From positions 3,100,001 through 3,164,000 of the forward strand of contig OX596341.1 in NCBI GenBank assembly GCA_951394405.1: a stretch of 64,000 nucleotides of DNA. The letters run 5' to 3'. The notes under the pieces were generated by a model, which did not search any database, was not told the origin of the DNA, and saw only the letters and a program-made list of their open reading frames with translations. Both the position numbers and the translations under genes were made by a program. This document shows, piece by piece, positions 46,770 to 56,257 of this stretch. This DNA is from Coprinellus micaceus (taxonomy: Eukaryota > Basidiomycota > Agaricomycetes > Agaricales > Psathyrellaceae). How positions within the stretch are numbered: position 1 is the first letter of the stretch; every line of letters starts with the position of its first letter.

Positions 46770-47750
46770 TTACATCACGTTTACCGGCGCGAGGAGGTTG
46801 GAGGTAAGGCCGTTGGAACCACCCAAAATTAGGCCGGAGAGGGGTCCCCGAGCCGATGCACCGTCAACGGCCGAGTTGTCAGCGAGTTCTTCGGCCGCAC
46901 CTTCCGCCTCGGCGCTCCCATCGAAGGCACTCCCATCGAAGGCGCTCAACCCACCCTTGCCGCCCTTCCAGCCCGTGCCCTTGCCCTTGCCCTTCCTGTA
47001 CCCCTCCTCGCGCAACTTTTCTGACTCCTTCTTGAGCTCGAACGCCTTGGCCTTCGCTGCAATCTTCGTTTTATCCTTCGTCTCCATATCAGTCTCGTAG
47101 TCGGTCTTCGACTTGTCCTTCGTCTTTTCCTTCATCCTCGTCTCGGTTTTCGTCTTGCACGCCTTCTTCCCCCAGAACCCCCAGCCCTTTTGATAGGGGC
47201 ACTCCTCCTTCTTGTACATCTCGGTCTCGGTCTCCTTGTCATACAGCGTTTTTCCAGAGTTCTTCACCGAGTCGTCGGTGGAGTACTTCTGGGCGTACTT
47301 GAAGCTCAGCGAATCGCCGGCGACGTACTTGTCCTTCTCGACAAATTCTTCTTCAGGCTTATAAGAGCCTTTGCGGTCGTAGGAGTCCTTGTTGTCGTAG
47401 GAGTCCTTGCGATCGTGGAAGTCCTTGTCGTCGAAGGAGTCTTTGCGATCTTGGAAGTCTTTGTTGTCGTAGGAGTCCTTGCGATCTTTATTGTCGTAGG
47501 AATCCTTGCGATCTTTGTTGTCGTAGGAGTCCTTGCGGTCGTGGAAGTCCTTGTCGTCGTAGGAGTCCTTGCGGTCGTGGAAGTCCTTGTTGTCGTAGGA
47601 GCCCTTGCCGCCGTAGGAGCCCTTGCCGCCGTAGGAGTCCTTGTTGTCGTAGGTAGAGACGGAAGATTCGCGAGCATGAATGCCGGTGGGGGCGGCGATG
47701 ACCACGGGGAGAGCGATGGCGAGCAAAGCGAAGACTCCGGTGAAATGCAT
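46770..47750 (-). CDS. Lys/Asp-rich repetitive secreted protein, charged family member 2
   Basis: One coding exon of 326 residues. The signal peptide MHFTGVFALLAIALPVVIAA is nearly identical to that of the gene at 50148-50981. Residues about 35-125 are tandem repeats of a 9-14-residue unit (YDNKDRKDS, YDDKDFHDRKDS); the middle has a Cys pair (EECPYQKGWGFWGKKAC), then Lys/Glu-rich and Gly-Lys stretches, and a milder C-terminus (GPLSGLILGGSNGLTSNLL). Repeats and charge suggest a disordered extracellular polymer-like protein; no enzyme domain is seen. After the stop, a GACG/GTACGCC donor and TTTAG acceptor are shared with the paralogue, implying a conserved intron in the 3' untranslated region. 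A TATA box lies upstream. Confidence 0.85.
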   Translation of the reverse strand: MHFTGVFALLAIALPVVIAAPTGIHARESSVSTYDNKDSYGGKGSYGGKGSYDNKDFHDRKDSYDDKDFHDRKDSYDNKDRKDSYDNKDRKDSYDNKDFQDRKDSFDDKDFHDRKDSYDNKDSYDRKGSYKPEEEFVEKDKYVAGDSLSFKYAQKYSTDDSVKNSGKTLYDKETETEMYKKEECPYQKGWGFWGKKACKTKTETRMKEKTKDKSKTDYETDMETKDKTKIAAKAKAFELKKESEKLREEGYRKGKGKGTGWKGGKGGLSAFDGSAFDGSAEAEGAAEELADNSAVDGASARGPLSGLILGGSNGLTSNLLAPVNVM

Positions 47751-47866
47751 GGTTGGTATGAATAGATATAACGAGAGGTGTCGTTGAAAGGATTGTAAGA
47801 GGTTTGAGGAGGGAAGTGAAAGCTGAGAAAGCGACGATAGAGAAGAGAAGACCCATCCCGCCGCCC

Positions 47867-47872
47867 TTTATA
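47867..47872 (-). promoter_or_regulatory. TATA box of charged family member 2
   Basis: Reverse strand reads GATATAAAGG about 117-122 bp upstream of the start at 47750; unit B has GATATAGAG at the matching place. Confidence 0.65.
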
Positions 47873-47879
47873 TCCCCAG

Positions 47880-48450
47880 CTCAAGGTGGCTGCCATCTAT
47901 CGTCGAGGTCAACGCCCAGACTAGACGAAGGGCAACTTCCGAACTCACCTCACCCACCAGCTCTGGCTAGGGACTGGATTGGACTGAAGCGGCGAGCAGT
48001 CCATTAGGCGCCCGCCAGCACATATCGAGATTGAGGTCGGCCCCCAGGCGTAATTCGCAGCATAGGCTACTCCGAACCCATAATGAATGGATTAATCTTG
48101 GAGATTGAGGCTTATACGCAGAATAACGGACTTCGGAAGGGGGACATGGACAGGCCTTGGTGGTGGTCACAGAACAACCAGGGCAACCATCGAACCGCCG
48201 CCAAATCCGCCGTGGTCGGCATTTGCCGGCCTGTTCACACGCCCCTATCTTAAACTCGCGAATCAGCTTGAAGCTTAGTCCGAACGTCCCATATCGCGAA
48301 TCACCCGGGAGAAGGGATTCAAACTGATTCAGCGATGTAAAAAGACAGTCTACAGCCCCGAGGGTTGACCAGGGTGTGACCGCGAAGTATTAAGTATTCG
48401 ACGATGTCGAAAACGTACGGGATCGATGTCATGGTCTACCCGCCGAGAAG
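47880..48450. promoter_or_regulatory. two-way promoter region, unit A
   Basis: It aligns over its whole length with 51105-51700 between the charged-protein and CBM1 genes of unit B. Shared blocks include CCAGCTCTGGCTAGG, CGGCGAGCAGTCC, CCTTGGTGGTGG and CGGCATTTGCCGG (a palindrome-like CGGCA...TGCCG). Confidence 0.6.
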
Positions 48451-48452
48451 GC

Positions 48453-48540
48453 ATGCTATTGAAGTTCGTTCCACCCATTGCGCGAGCCCGCACGGTACAT
48501 GTTATACAGCTCTATACTACATCCTCTGTATGGAGATATC
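48453..48540 (+). pseudogene. relic of the CBM1 mini-protein gene
   Basis: ATGCTATTGAAGTTCG at 48453 aligns with the start ATGATATTGAAACTCG of the gene at 51706, and CAGCTCTATACTAC...CTCTGTATGG at about 48507 aligns with its CAGCCCGTCTACGCTCAGTGTGG. The signal peptide is no longer hydrophobic (VPPIARART) and the downstream module cannot be found, so this copy is dead. Its position relative to the duplicated promoter is exactly that of the live gene in unit B. Confidence 0.6.
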
Positions 48541-49115
48541 TCTCACCTCGTATTAATACCACGGGCCCATCGATCACGGCTCCTAGTTGGACGACGATTT
48601 GGATCACGGGAAGCGGGACGGGTGCAAGAACCGGAGCCATAAGAAGTGAAAAGAAGGAGGGTATCAGAGCAATAGAGGTCGCTACCATACTGACGACGAG
48701 GGGGAGGTGGTACTCAGGATAATAAGGCAGACGAGGAGGATCCCAGCGTGAAGGTTCCAGCCAGGGTGCGAAATCGTTTGAGAGGTAGTTGGAAGGAATG
48801 TACCTCTCTCTTTCTCTCTGAGTGTGTGTTTGTCGATTCTACCAACCTGTCGAGTTTCAAAAACTTCGCCCTCTGCCTCCATTGCCGGTCTCAGATCCCG
48901 AGAATTCACTGCCTTTTGATGGGGTCTTCGTCGTCTCCGCTTTCGAACCGAGTTTGTCGCGGCCTCTCCCTTTGGATGGGACGTGGTCTAGGATCTCCGC
49001 TCCTCGTTGGCCTACCGTGACCCAATCTGCCTCGTTTTCCACCCGACGGTGCTCGTGTGGCTTCGCTCCCCGGACACTGTTTCACCGTCCACTTCTCCGT
49101 CTCCTCGAAGTGGAC
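48540..49115. other. sequence between duplication units A and B
   Basis: It holds a reverse hydrophobic frame near 48600-48690 (MVATSIALIPSFFSLLMAPV) whose relative lies at 44.3 kb. GTGGACGGTCACC near 49117 forms an inverted pair with CGTCCACTTC at 49089. No gene model is supported. Confidence 0.35.
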
Positions 49116-50147
49116 GGTCACCAAGGTGAAGCGCTCCTTGAAAGACCGCGCTTTCGATGGAAAGACTTGGACTAACATCCGGCCTCTTGAGACGGCTCGG
49201 GACTTACTCGAACGTGGAGGAAGTACTCCTCCGTTACATCTCGAGGATGAGGGACTAGACGATCCGCGGTTACTCCCGTCCCACGTACAGCGTCTCGATA
49301 CGTGAGGACGCTATCGCTGGGTCTCGCCTCACGAATGCGTTCCCCAGTCCCCACGAAGGAGGTGAAACCGGGAAAACGGGGGACGAACTCCGCAGGGCGA
49401 GGCAGGGAGCTGCCTCGCTCGGGCTCCGCGCTCTGGGGACACGTCGTTGAGGCATGAGCGAATTGGTGACCTAAGCGAAGCGCCGTGGAAGCTCGAACAT
49501 GCTGAGACTCAGCGAGGATAGCGTCCTCGGAGCCTCTTCGCCCCCCGATGGAGGAGGTTCGACGCACCGGTAAGCTTAGACTCGATACGCGAACCAGTGT
49601 ATGAGGAACGAGATGAAGGAGGAACTTAGAAGCGGATAGCGAGAGGGAGGAACGGAGAGCGGAGAACAACATAGGTGGACGAGGAGACGCGGATAAGAGA
49701 AATCGAAGCTGAAATCTTGGAGACGAAGACAGCCACAAGGCTTGCTGAATGGGCTCAAGGTACGATGCTCGTCAAAGACGTTCAACGAAGAAACGCTCAA
49801 GGAACAGAATGGAACGACCGAGACTATCGATAAAATGAATTATGACGAAAGACAGACGATAGCTAGACGAAGTGGTGAACCCGAGAACGCAAACAGGTAC
49901 GAGGTTGAAATCGAAGGGGAGAACGAAGTAAACCAAAGGCGTGGGGTAAGTTGAATGACGAAGTATGGGGAACGCCTAAAGAGGAACACGGGGGGTCAAA
50001 AAGGTGTAGGAAGAGCAGACGCGAGGCGGCCTGGAAATAGAAGGACAGCGTTCAGCGGCGGGGTAAATCTAAAGGGACAACCGTCAGATTGAAGACATCA
50101 TCGTGAAGATGGAAAATGGGCGTACCGTCGCAGCAAGAGTCATCCGA

Positions 50148-50981
50148 CTATGTCATGCCTACCGCCGGGATGATTCTAGAGGGAAGGCCATTGGGATCAG
50201 CCAGAAGGAGGGAGTTTGAGAGTGGTCCTTGAGCCGACGTACCGTCGATGGAAGAGTCGGACGAGTCGTCGACGAAGTCTTCGGTCGCATCTTCTGCGTC
50301 CGCGTCCATGGTGCCCTTCTTCCCCTTGCCCTTGGCCTCCTTCCCTCCCTTCCCGTATTTCCCCTTCCCCTTCCGTTCCTTCCCGTCGCCCTTGCCCTCC
50401 TCCTTGCCCTCCTTATCCTTATCCTTATCCTTATCCTTCCCCTCCCCGTCCTTCCCCTTCTTGTGCTCCTCGCCCCTAGTCTTCTGAACCTCGGCCTTCT
50501 GAACCTCAAACTCCTTACTCTTCCCCGACGCTTCCTCCACATCCGTCGCCTCCGAATCACTCCCCGACTCCTTATCAGCCTCCGACTTCGTCACGTCCTT
50601 CACACTCTCCGAGGTACTCTTCTTGCACCCCTTCCCCTTCTTCCCGTTGCCTTTCCCCCTTTTCCCGCCCTTACCCCCTTCATAGTACGGGCACTCCTCC
50701 GTCGAAGTCGTCTCCGCTTCATAGTCCTCGGAATTTAAGCTGTGTTCAGCGTTATAAGTTGACGCAGCGTTGTGCTGGGTGTGGGCGTAGTCGTAGCTCT
50801 GCGAGTCGCCGTAGACGAGCTTTTCCTTCTCGATTACGTCTTCTTTAGGCTCGTAGGATCCTTTGTGGCCGTAGGTGGGGGTGGTAGTTACGGAGGGTTC
50901 ACGAGCGTGAATGCCACTGGGAGCGGCGATGACCGCGGGGAGAGCGATGGCGAGAAGAGCGAAGACACCGGTGAAATGCAT
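50148..50981 (-). CDS. Lys/Glu-rich secreted protein, charged family member 3
   Basis: One coding exon of 277 residues. Its signal peptide (MHFTGVFALLAIALPAVIAA) and the following PSGIHAREPSV are nearly those of the member at 47750. It lacks the YDNKD repeats; the middle has EECPY and a second Cys 21 residues on in a GKGNGKKGKGC run, then a KDKDKDKDKEGKEEGKGDG tract and a shared end (SAQGPLS). Like member 2 it has a conserved donor (GACG/GTACGCC) shortly after the stop and a CCCTTTAG acceptor, implying a 3' untranslated intron. It is transcribed away from the CBM1 gene at 51706 across about 720 bp. Confidence 0.85.
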   Translation of the reverse strand: MHFTGVFALLAIALPAVIAAPSGIHAREPSVTTTPTYGHKGSYEPKEDVIEKEKLVYGDSQSYDYAHTQHNAASTYNAEHSLNSEDYEAETTSTEECPYYEGGKGGKRGKGNGKKGKGCKKSTSESVKDVTKSEADKESGSDSEATDVEEASGKSKEFEVQKAEVQKTRGEEHKKGKDGEGKDKDKDKDKEGKEEGKGDGKERKGKGKYGKGGKEAKGKGKKGTMDADAEDATEDFVDDSSDSSIDGTSAQGPLSNSLLLADPNGLPSRIIPAVGMT

Positions 50982-51089
50982 GCTTGCTGCGGATATAGGA
51001 AGAATGAGAGGGGTTATCGAAATTTGTTCGATGAGCGGAAAAAGCTGGGATAGCGACGATAGGAAGAGAAGTCCCTGTCCCGCCGCACT

Positions 51090-51700
51090 CTATATCCCCA
51101 GCTCATGGTGGTTGTCAGCCATCTGCATCGTCGAGGTTAACGGCCAGACTAGACGAAGGGTCACATCTGAACTGACCCTCGTCCACCAGCTCTGGCTAGG
51201 TGCCAGATTAGACTGAGGCGGCGAGCAGTCCGCCTTCGAAGTCTCAATCCCGGGATTAGACGCCCACCAGCAGTTGTCGCAATCGAGGTTGGTCGTCAAG
51301 CGTAGTTTGCAGCATTAGATGTCCAGAAGCCATCCTGAATGCAGTGAGATTAGAAGTTGAAGTTCAGAACCAGACTTTCAGAGGGGGAACATAGACGGGC
51401 CAGCCTTGGTGGTGGCTGCAGAACAACCATACAACCGCACCGAGCGGGCAAATCCGCCGGGTCGGCATTTGCCGGATTGGTCACACGCCCCTATCCGAGC
51501 CAAGCGCTATGCCCGGGAAATCAGCTCGAAGCTCCGTCTGAACGTTTCTTATCGCGATTAAAGCGGGAGAAGGAACAGAGGTTGATGAAGTGAGGTACCA
51601 AGGCACTCCTTAGTCCCGATGACCAGCCAGGGTATCGCCGCGAGGCGTTTAAGTGTTAGATCAAGTCGAGGTGGGGATCAACCAAGATCCACCCTCCAAA
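51090..51700. promoter_or_regulatory. two-way promoter region, unit B
   Basis: It separates the leftward charged-protein gene from the rightward CBM1 gene. It is retained in unit A, with conserved blocks AGACTAGACGAAGGG, CCAGCTCTGGCTAGG and CGGCATTTGCCGG. Reverse-strand GATATAGAG near 51088-51095 is the likely TATA element for the leftward gene. Confidence 0.6.
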
Positions 51701-51705
51701 CAGCT

Positions 51706-52028
51706 ATGATATTGAAACTCGCTACAGCCATAGCGCTCATCGTGGCCCTTCCACAGGTCACCCTTGCCGCTCAGCCCGTCTACGCTCAGTGTGGTGTAGG
51801 CAGACATTCCCTCCCAAACCTGTTGCAAAATCTCTGACTGTCGCGTTTGAATAGGGGAAACTATGGACGGGCGATACCAATTGTGTTGAGGGTGCGCAGT
51901 GCAATGTAATCAGCGAATGTGCGTCACATTCTTCACGATATAATGGTACCTGAAGCGTACATCTACTGACCAACATCCTACCCACAGATTACTCTCAGTG
52001 CCATGTTACGAGTTGGGGGCCTCCATAG
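51706..52028 (+). CDS. secreted stand-alone CBM1 (fungal cellulose-binding) mini-protein
   Basis: Exons 51706-51795, 51855-51918 and 51988-52028 join in phase to only 64 residues. A signal peptide (MILKLATAIALIVALPQVTL) is followed at once by a complete CBM1. It has VYAQCGGKLWTGDTNC, VEGAQC and EYYSQC, with the four cysteines and aromatic residues at the spacing of the module in family-7 cellulases. The tail is just HVTSWGPP. There is no catalytic domain before or after. CBM1 binds crystalline cellulose or chitin; single-module secreted proteins are known in fungi and oomycetes as surface or elicitor-like proteins. The two introns are 59 and 69 nt. It shares a two-way promoter with the charged protein at 50148-50981. 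Confidence 0.85.
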
Positions 52029-52029
52029 A

Positions 52030-52480
52030 GTCGCGTCGACCGTTATCGAGTCTGCTGGAAGCGAGGCCGGCCTAAGTATAGACGAGTCAATCGTGCGGGA
52101 AAGCCAGCCGGGTGTGAGTATCAGCGTAGAAATCTTGTACATCAGCACCATATTTGAATTATCTTCAAGGTCCGAGGAGCGAGAGGGCATTGGAATTGAG
52201 AGCATCGGAGACAGCTAAAACCCCAAAACACCACGGTTCGATTCGTCAGATCATCTACTCGCCAATTTAGGAAGGTATGACTGGCTGACTCGCCCCGAGC
52301 TACCCGGCCGTGCTATCGCTGTGGAAACCCATTGTCCTCGGCCATTGTCTCCCCGCAATGACGATCACGTGCAATTGATAGCTGAACTTGAACAATGAGA
52401 TCACGGATCGTCAGTTGAACTGCACGTCGCCTCTTGAACCCATTCCACTACCTTCTTCTCCTGCTCCCCTGTAGTCTCAC
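52030..52480. other. intergenic
   Basis: No gene, repeat or clear promoter element is seen between the CBM1 gene and the next start codon. Confidence 0.4.
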
Positions 52481-52487
52481 CTCTCCA

Positions 52488-54550
52488 ATGGAAATTGGAA
52501 TGAGCGAAACGCTTCTCGATCTTATAGACCAGATCGCATTCAAACGCACAGCCGTATGGACGCGAAGTGGCACGCTCGGATTCCCCGACATCAAGGAAGA
52601 AGAAATGACCGCCTCCTACAAGCCCCTCATCCTACCCGGAATACTCGGCCGTCCAGTCAGAAGCACGCACACCTACCCAGCACGGATTGTCCCTGGCGTC
52701 CCCGATACAGCGAAAGAACACGCTGGGTTGGCTCTGTGTAACGCCATCGTTCGCGCGGAAGACCGGGACGTGGCGATGATGAAGATTGTCGGAGCCTTCG
52801 GAAACAGGGTTTGTGGAGGAGGAAAGCTTGATTCGACGGCTCTGGCTGAGATTATCGCGGAGACGTATGAGCACCTGATGCAGAAAGAGGACCTCAGCAA
52901 ACGGGAAGAGCACGCGGATGGTCTGCATCTTATCACGCATCACTTCAGGACAATGGTCGCTTCGGCTTACAAAGAGCTGGTACTAGATGAATGGGAGGTG
53001 AGAAAGTCACATTCTGTTACATTTGAACATCGCAGTAACGATACAAATAGGCTATACTCAATAAACCGGCCTCCCTCACTAGTCTCATCAACACATCTTC
53101 CTTCTACGGGTACCTCCACTCATGTGGCATGGTTCGCAGCTGGGAATTCCTCGAAACGCTGGATGTCATTCTGGACGAATACACCTCCGGATCGCTCGAC
53201 CTCCTCATGGTGGCCGTCATCTACCTGATGTCTCGAGCAACGCTGAATCTGCACGCGAGGCGTGTCATCCCGAGGAAGTATTGGAACACAGTGCTGGGCC
53301 AGCTCAATGATATCGAGGGTAGGCACCAGAAGGGTCGACGGGTGGTAGGCGATAGGATGGACGAGGACGTTGTGGAGATGCTCTGCGGAAATCCTCCCAG
53401 TACTTCAACGCATGAGGCACCTCTTCCGCAAGCGAAGTTCGGTGCGCCACTTAGTGTACTAGCCGAAGCGCATCGAGCTGCAGAGGCGGAGTGGGACGGG
53501 TTCCGACGTCTAGAATGCCGGAAGACATCCAGCAGCGCGACTGCGATAGGGAGACCCCCTGATCCGACCGCCTCCCACCCAACCGGCGATCTCCACAGCA
53601 AATCCCACTCCCGCTCGGGGTCGGATAGTGACATGACGGTCGTCGAAGGTCAATCGAAGAACGGCACAACGGACCTCAGCTCAAAAGGCCGTTCAACCAT
53701 GATGATCCCGGAAAACTTCGACTCCGACATGCCTGAACCCATCGACCCCAACGATCCCAACGAAGTCTACGTCGCCGCAATCGACACCCTGCGCGACTTC
53801 ATATCCGAGTTTCTCGACGCCGACACCGCAGCTTGTATATTCAGAGCCCCTTGGTGGCGCACAGGGTTCGTCGAGTTTTGTCTCGATCCTCCGAGCCTGA
53901 GGTCCAATAAAGCGAAATATATGATCAAGTTGTGCGAGAGGATTAAGAAATGGGCGAATGTGAAGGGGGTTGAGACGGAGATGAGTTGGGGGATTATTTT
54001 GGAGGAGCTTGGGGACGGGTATTGGAATTTCGAGCAGGATGATGAGCAGGAGAAGAATGGATGGCGTAGAGAGGTCGGGGCAAAGAGGGATGGTTTGGCA
54101 GTTGGAGGTGGACGTAAACACCCTCCCACTATCAAGGAAGAAGGCGACGATAAATGGCTGGTTATTCCGGTTGGACGCATTTGGGCAGAGTCCACTTCAC
54201 CAACGCCGGCACACGAAATCGGAGAATCTCTAATTCGCGAGAGAAGGGGCGTTAACGTGACCAAAGGCCCCTTGCGGGTCGACACCACCCTTAAGGAGGA
54301 GAAACACCGACAGACGCCACACATCGGGCCGACCATCCAATTCATCGATCCACGCATTGCCGGAAATAGATTCGAGCGTGAACTCTTGAAGACTCACCAA
54401 GTTATCTGGAGACTCAATCCCGTTGACAACTTCTTTCACCCCTACGGTGTGAAGCGGGCAGAGATGGGAGGCGTGGAGGGGAGGACGGCGGAGGAATGGG
54501 CTGCGTTGTGTGATGAGACCGTAATCGATCCGTTGACTTGTGTAGGGTAA
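52488..54550 (+). CDS. unrecognised 669-residue protein
   Basis: Exons 52488-52997 and 53051-54550 flank a 53-nt intron (GTGAGA...AAATAG) and join in phase. The start chosen is the first ATG (MEIGMSETLLDLIDQ); a second ATG four codons later is possible. There is no signal peptide. Residues about 60-270 are helix-rich (GLALCNAIVRAEDRDVAMMK, IIAETYEHLMQKEDLSKRE, SLDLLMVAVIYLMSRATLNL). A Ser-rich linker (SHSRSGSDSDMTVVEGQ) precedes a second helical region (VAAIDTLRDFISEFLDADTA, CERIKKWANVKGVETEMSW). The pattern faintly recalls MIF4G/HEAT-type scaffolds, but no diagnostic motif is present. It is probably cytosolic or nuclear; function is left open. Confidence 0.75.
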
Positions 54551-56130
54551 GACGTCGCCTTTTGGGATGCGGTAGTATTCCCGCACGGAGTGCGCCTGAA
54601 CATCCAAATACATACCGTGTTAAGAGTTCGACTGGCTGGAGGGTATCGTATCTCGTCAGTCAAATAGGCCAACCTAGACAATGCGAATAGATCTGTGGGT
54701 GCCTTCGTTGCACCGATTTGAATTCCCTCGTGCTGGAGGTTTCCCGGAGACTATCTGTTGACATCCAAACCCGTTCCTTGGCCGCGGAAGGGAACGAATA
54801 GCATGGGTCTAGGTGTATACCTCGCAATAGCCTCTAGGTGGAGCACATGCACATTGAACACTTGCCCCTACATATCTCGGTGGTCTCAAACTCGTTGGCT
54901 GTCGGCCTTCAGTTTACCCTCCTCCTCCAAAGTGTGGCTTCACATAATGTGACGTTTGACAGCGGGGTGGTGGTTAGGTGCGTAACGGCGTCAGTGTATA
55001 TATTTAAGCGCCCTTCACTTCAAGCTCCGCCCGAATTACTCAGGGGCGTTCCTGATGACGTAGCACTTCTTCCTCATTCCCGCCATCTCCTAGCCAGCGC
55101 TTCCTCCTATTTCCTGGAGAAGTCGCTCAGTTTCTGCGCTCTGCCCTACTCACATCCGGAATACCCGAACCCAACCTCGGAACTGGGCGCACCTAGACGA
55201 TGGTCTACTGGGTCAAGTCAGTAGGCGATGTGCTATTGGAGTGACGGATCCCGCTCGAGGGTACAATGCGCTCGACGTTGACTCGCCTTGGATGGAATGC
55301 TGGAGGAGCCCATTGAGCCTCGCGAAGTTCACTGCGACAAGAGGACGTAGGAGGGATACGGTGGATACGGTAGTAGTGGCCGGGAGGTTCCGCCGGGCTT
55401 GGTCTTCTGCAATCTGTGCCAACCTGTGAGTTTCGATTCGTTTTACCTCGCCGGTCACTAGAGCTCATGGATATCTGTTCTGAACCATACTTTCTACGTG
55501 CAAGACCGCGTTTACCACAAGCAATTCCGGCGTCTTCTTGACATGAGCCCTGGCTTCAACGTAATCCAAGATTTCGACATCGTTCCTTGTCACTAGAAGT
55601 CTTCTCGAATTGCCAGTCGGGAATATTTGGCCCGCACGCCTTACCGCCGCCCCTCTCCATTAGGTTGCCACGCGCTCATGCGGGAGGCGGAGAAGCTCGA
55701 TCCAGTGAGCGACGCGGAGGACCAACAGCCGTATCCACAAGAAGACGGAGTGTCAAAGGCCGGACGGCGGGAATGTTGTGCTTGGAGCCGCGACCAGAAC
55801 CCACCCCGTGAGTATCTATCGAGCCATACCTCTCTGGATGTCGAGCTAATTCAGACATAGATGGTTCGGCTGCCTCGAATAGAAACAAGCGGTACCATTC
55901 CCGATGTGCGTACTTCTCATGGTTATTGAATCTATTCAAGCTTCTGACCTGTCTCGACTTAGTATATGGTGGCCCATCAGGAAGGCCACAAGAGTTCTCG
56001 CTCCCAAGTCCACTCCGATCGTCCGGCTGACCACGGTCCCCGCCCACCCCAAATCGATCCGCCCGCCCTGGCTGAGGGAGGCTGACGATCAGTCCGAGCC
56101 CAGGCACCTCAGGACGGGGCAGCCACCTCA
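54551..56130. other. intergenic; splice-bearing frames but no recognised gene
   Basis: A forward segment near 55240-55430 ends in a GTGAGT-like donor and could belong to a short gene, but no family or partner exon is convincing. A reverse frame at 55676-56131 is also unsupported. Confidence 0.35.
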
Positions 56131-56136
56131 ACTCCG

Positions 56137-56143
56137 TATATAA
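56137..56143 (+). promoter_or_regulatory. TATA box of charged family member 4
   Basis: TATATAA lies about 115-121 bp upstream of the start codon at 56258, followed by a CT-rich leader. Confidence 0.7.
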
Positions 56144-56257
56144 CCGCCCGGAAGTCGTCTCTATCCTTCACCGTCAGCTCAGTTTCAGCTTCCAACTTCC
56201 CTTCGGTTTCACTCTACTCTTTGCTTTCTTCTCTCTATCTACAGTACGAATCGCATT

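Larger units (their letters stand above)
45180..48530. repeat. segmental duplication unit A
   Basis: It aligns with unit B at 49115-51780. Matching landmarks: ACGGTCACC...GGTGAA (45200/49118), CTCGAGGATGAG (45327/49240), the 3' region and gene of the charged secreted protein, the whole promoter region, CGGCATTTGCCGG (48218/51463) and the start of the CBM1 gene (48453/51706). Unit A has about 450 bp of extra sequence at 45690-46135, which includes the tRNA. Confidence 0.85.
49115..51780. repeat. segmental duplication unit B
   Basis: The partner of unit A (45180-48530). Unit B is shorter because it lacks the 450-bp tRNA-bearing segment. It holds an intact charged secreted protein and an intact CBM1 mini-protein. 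Confidence 0.85.

Noticed and set aside
49172..49738. 188-codon reverse frame downstream of charged member 3, with a partly similar frame at 45258-45482
   Set aside because: The duplicated partner breaks the frame several times, so similarity reflects duplicated DNA rather than a conserved protein.
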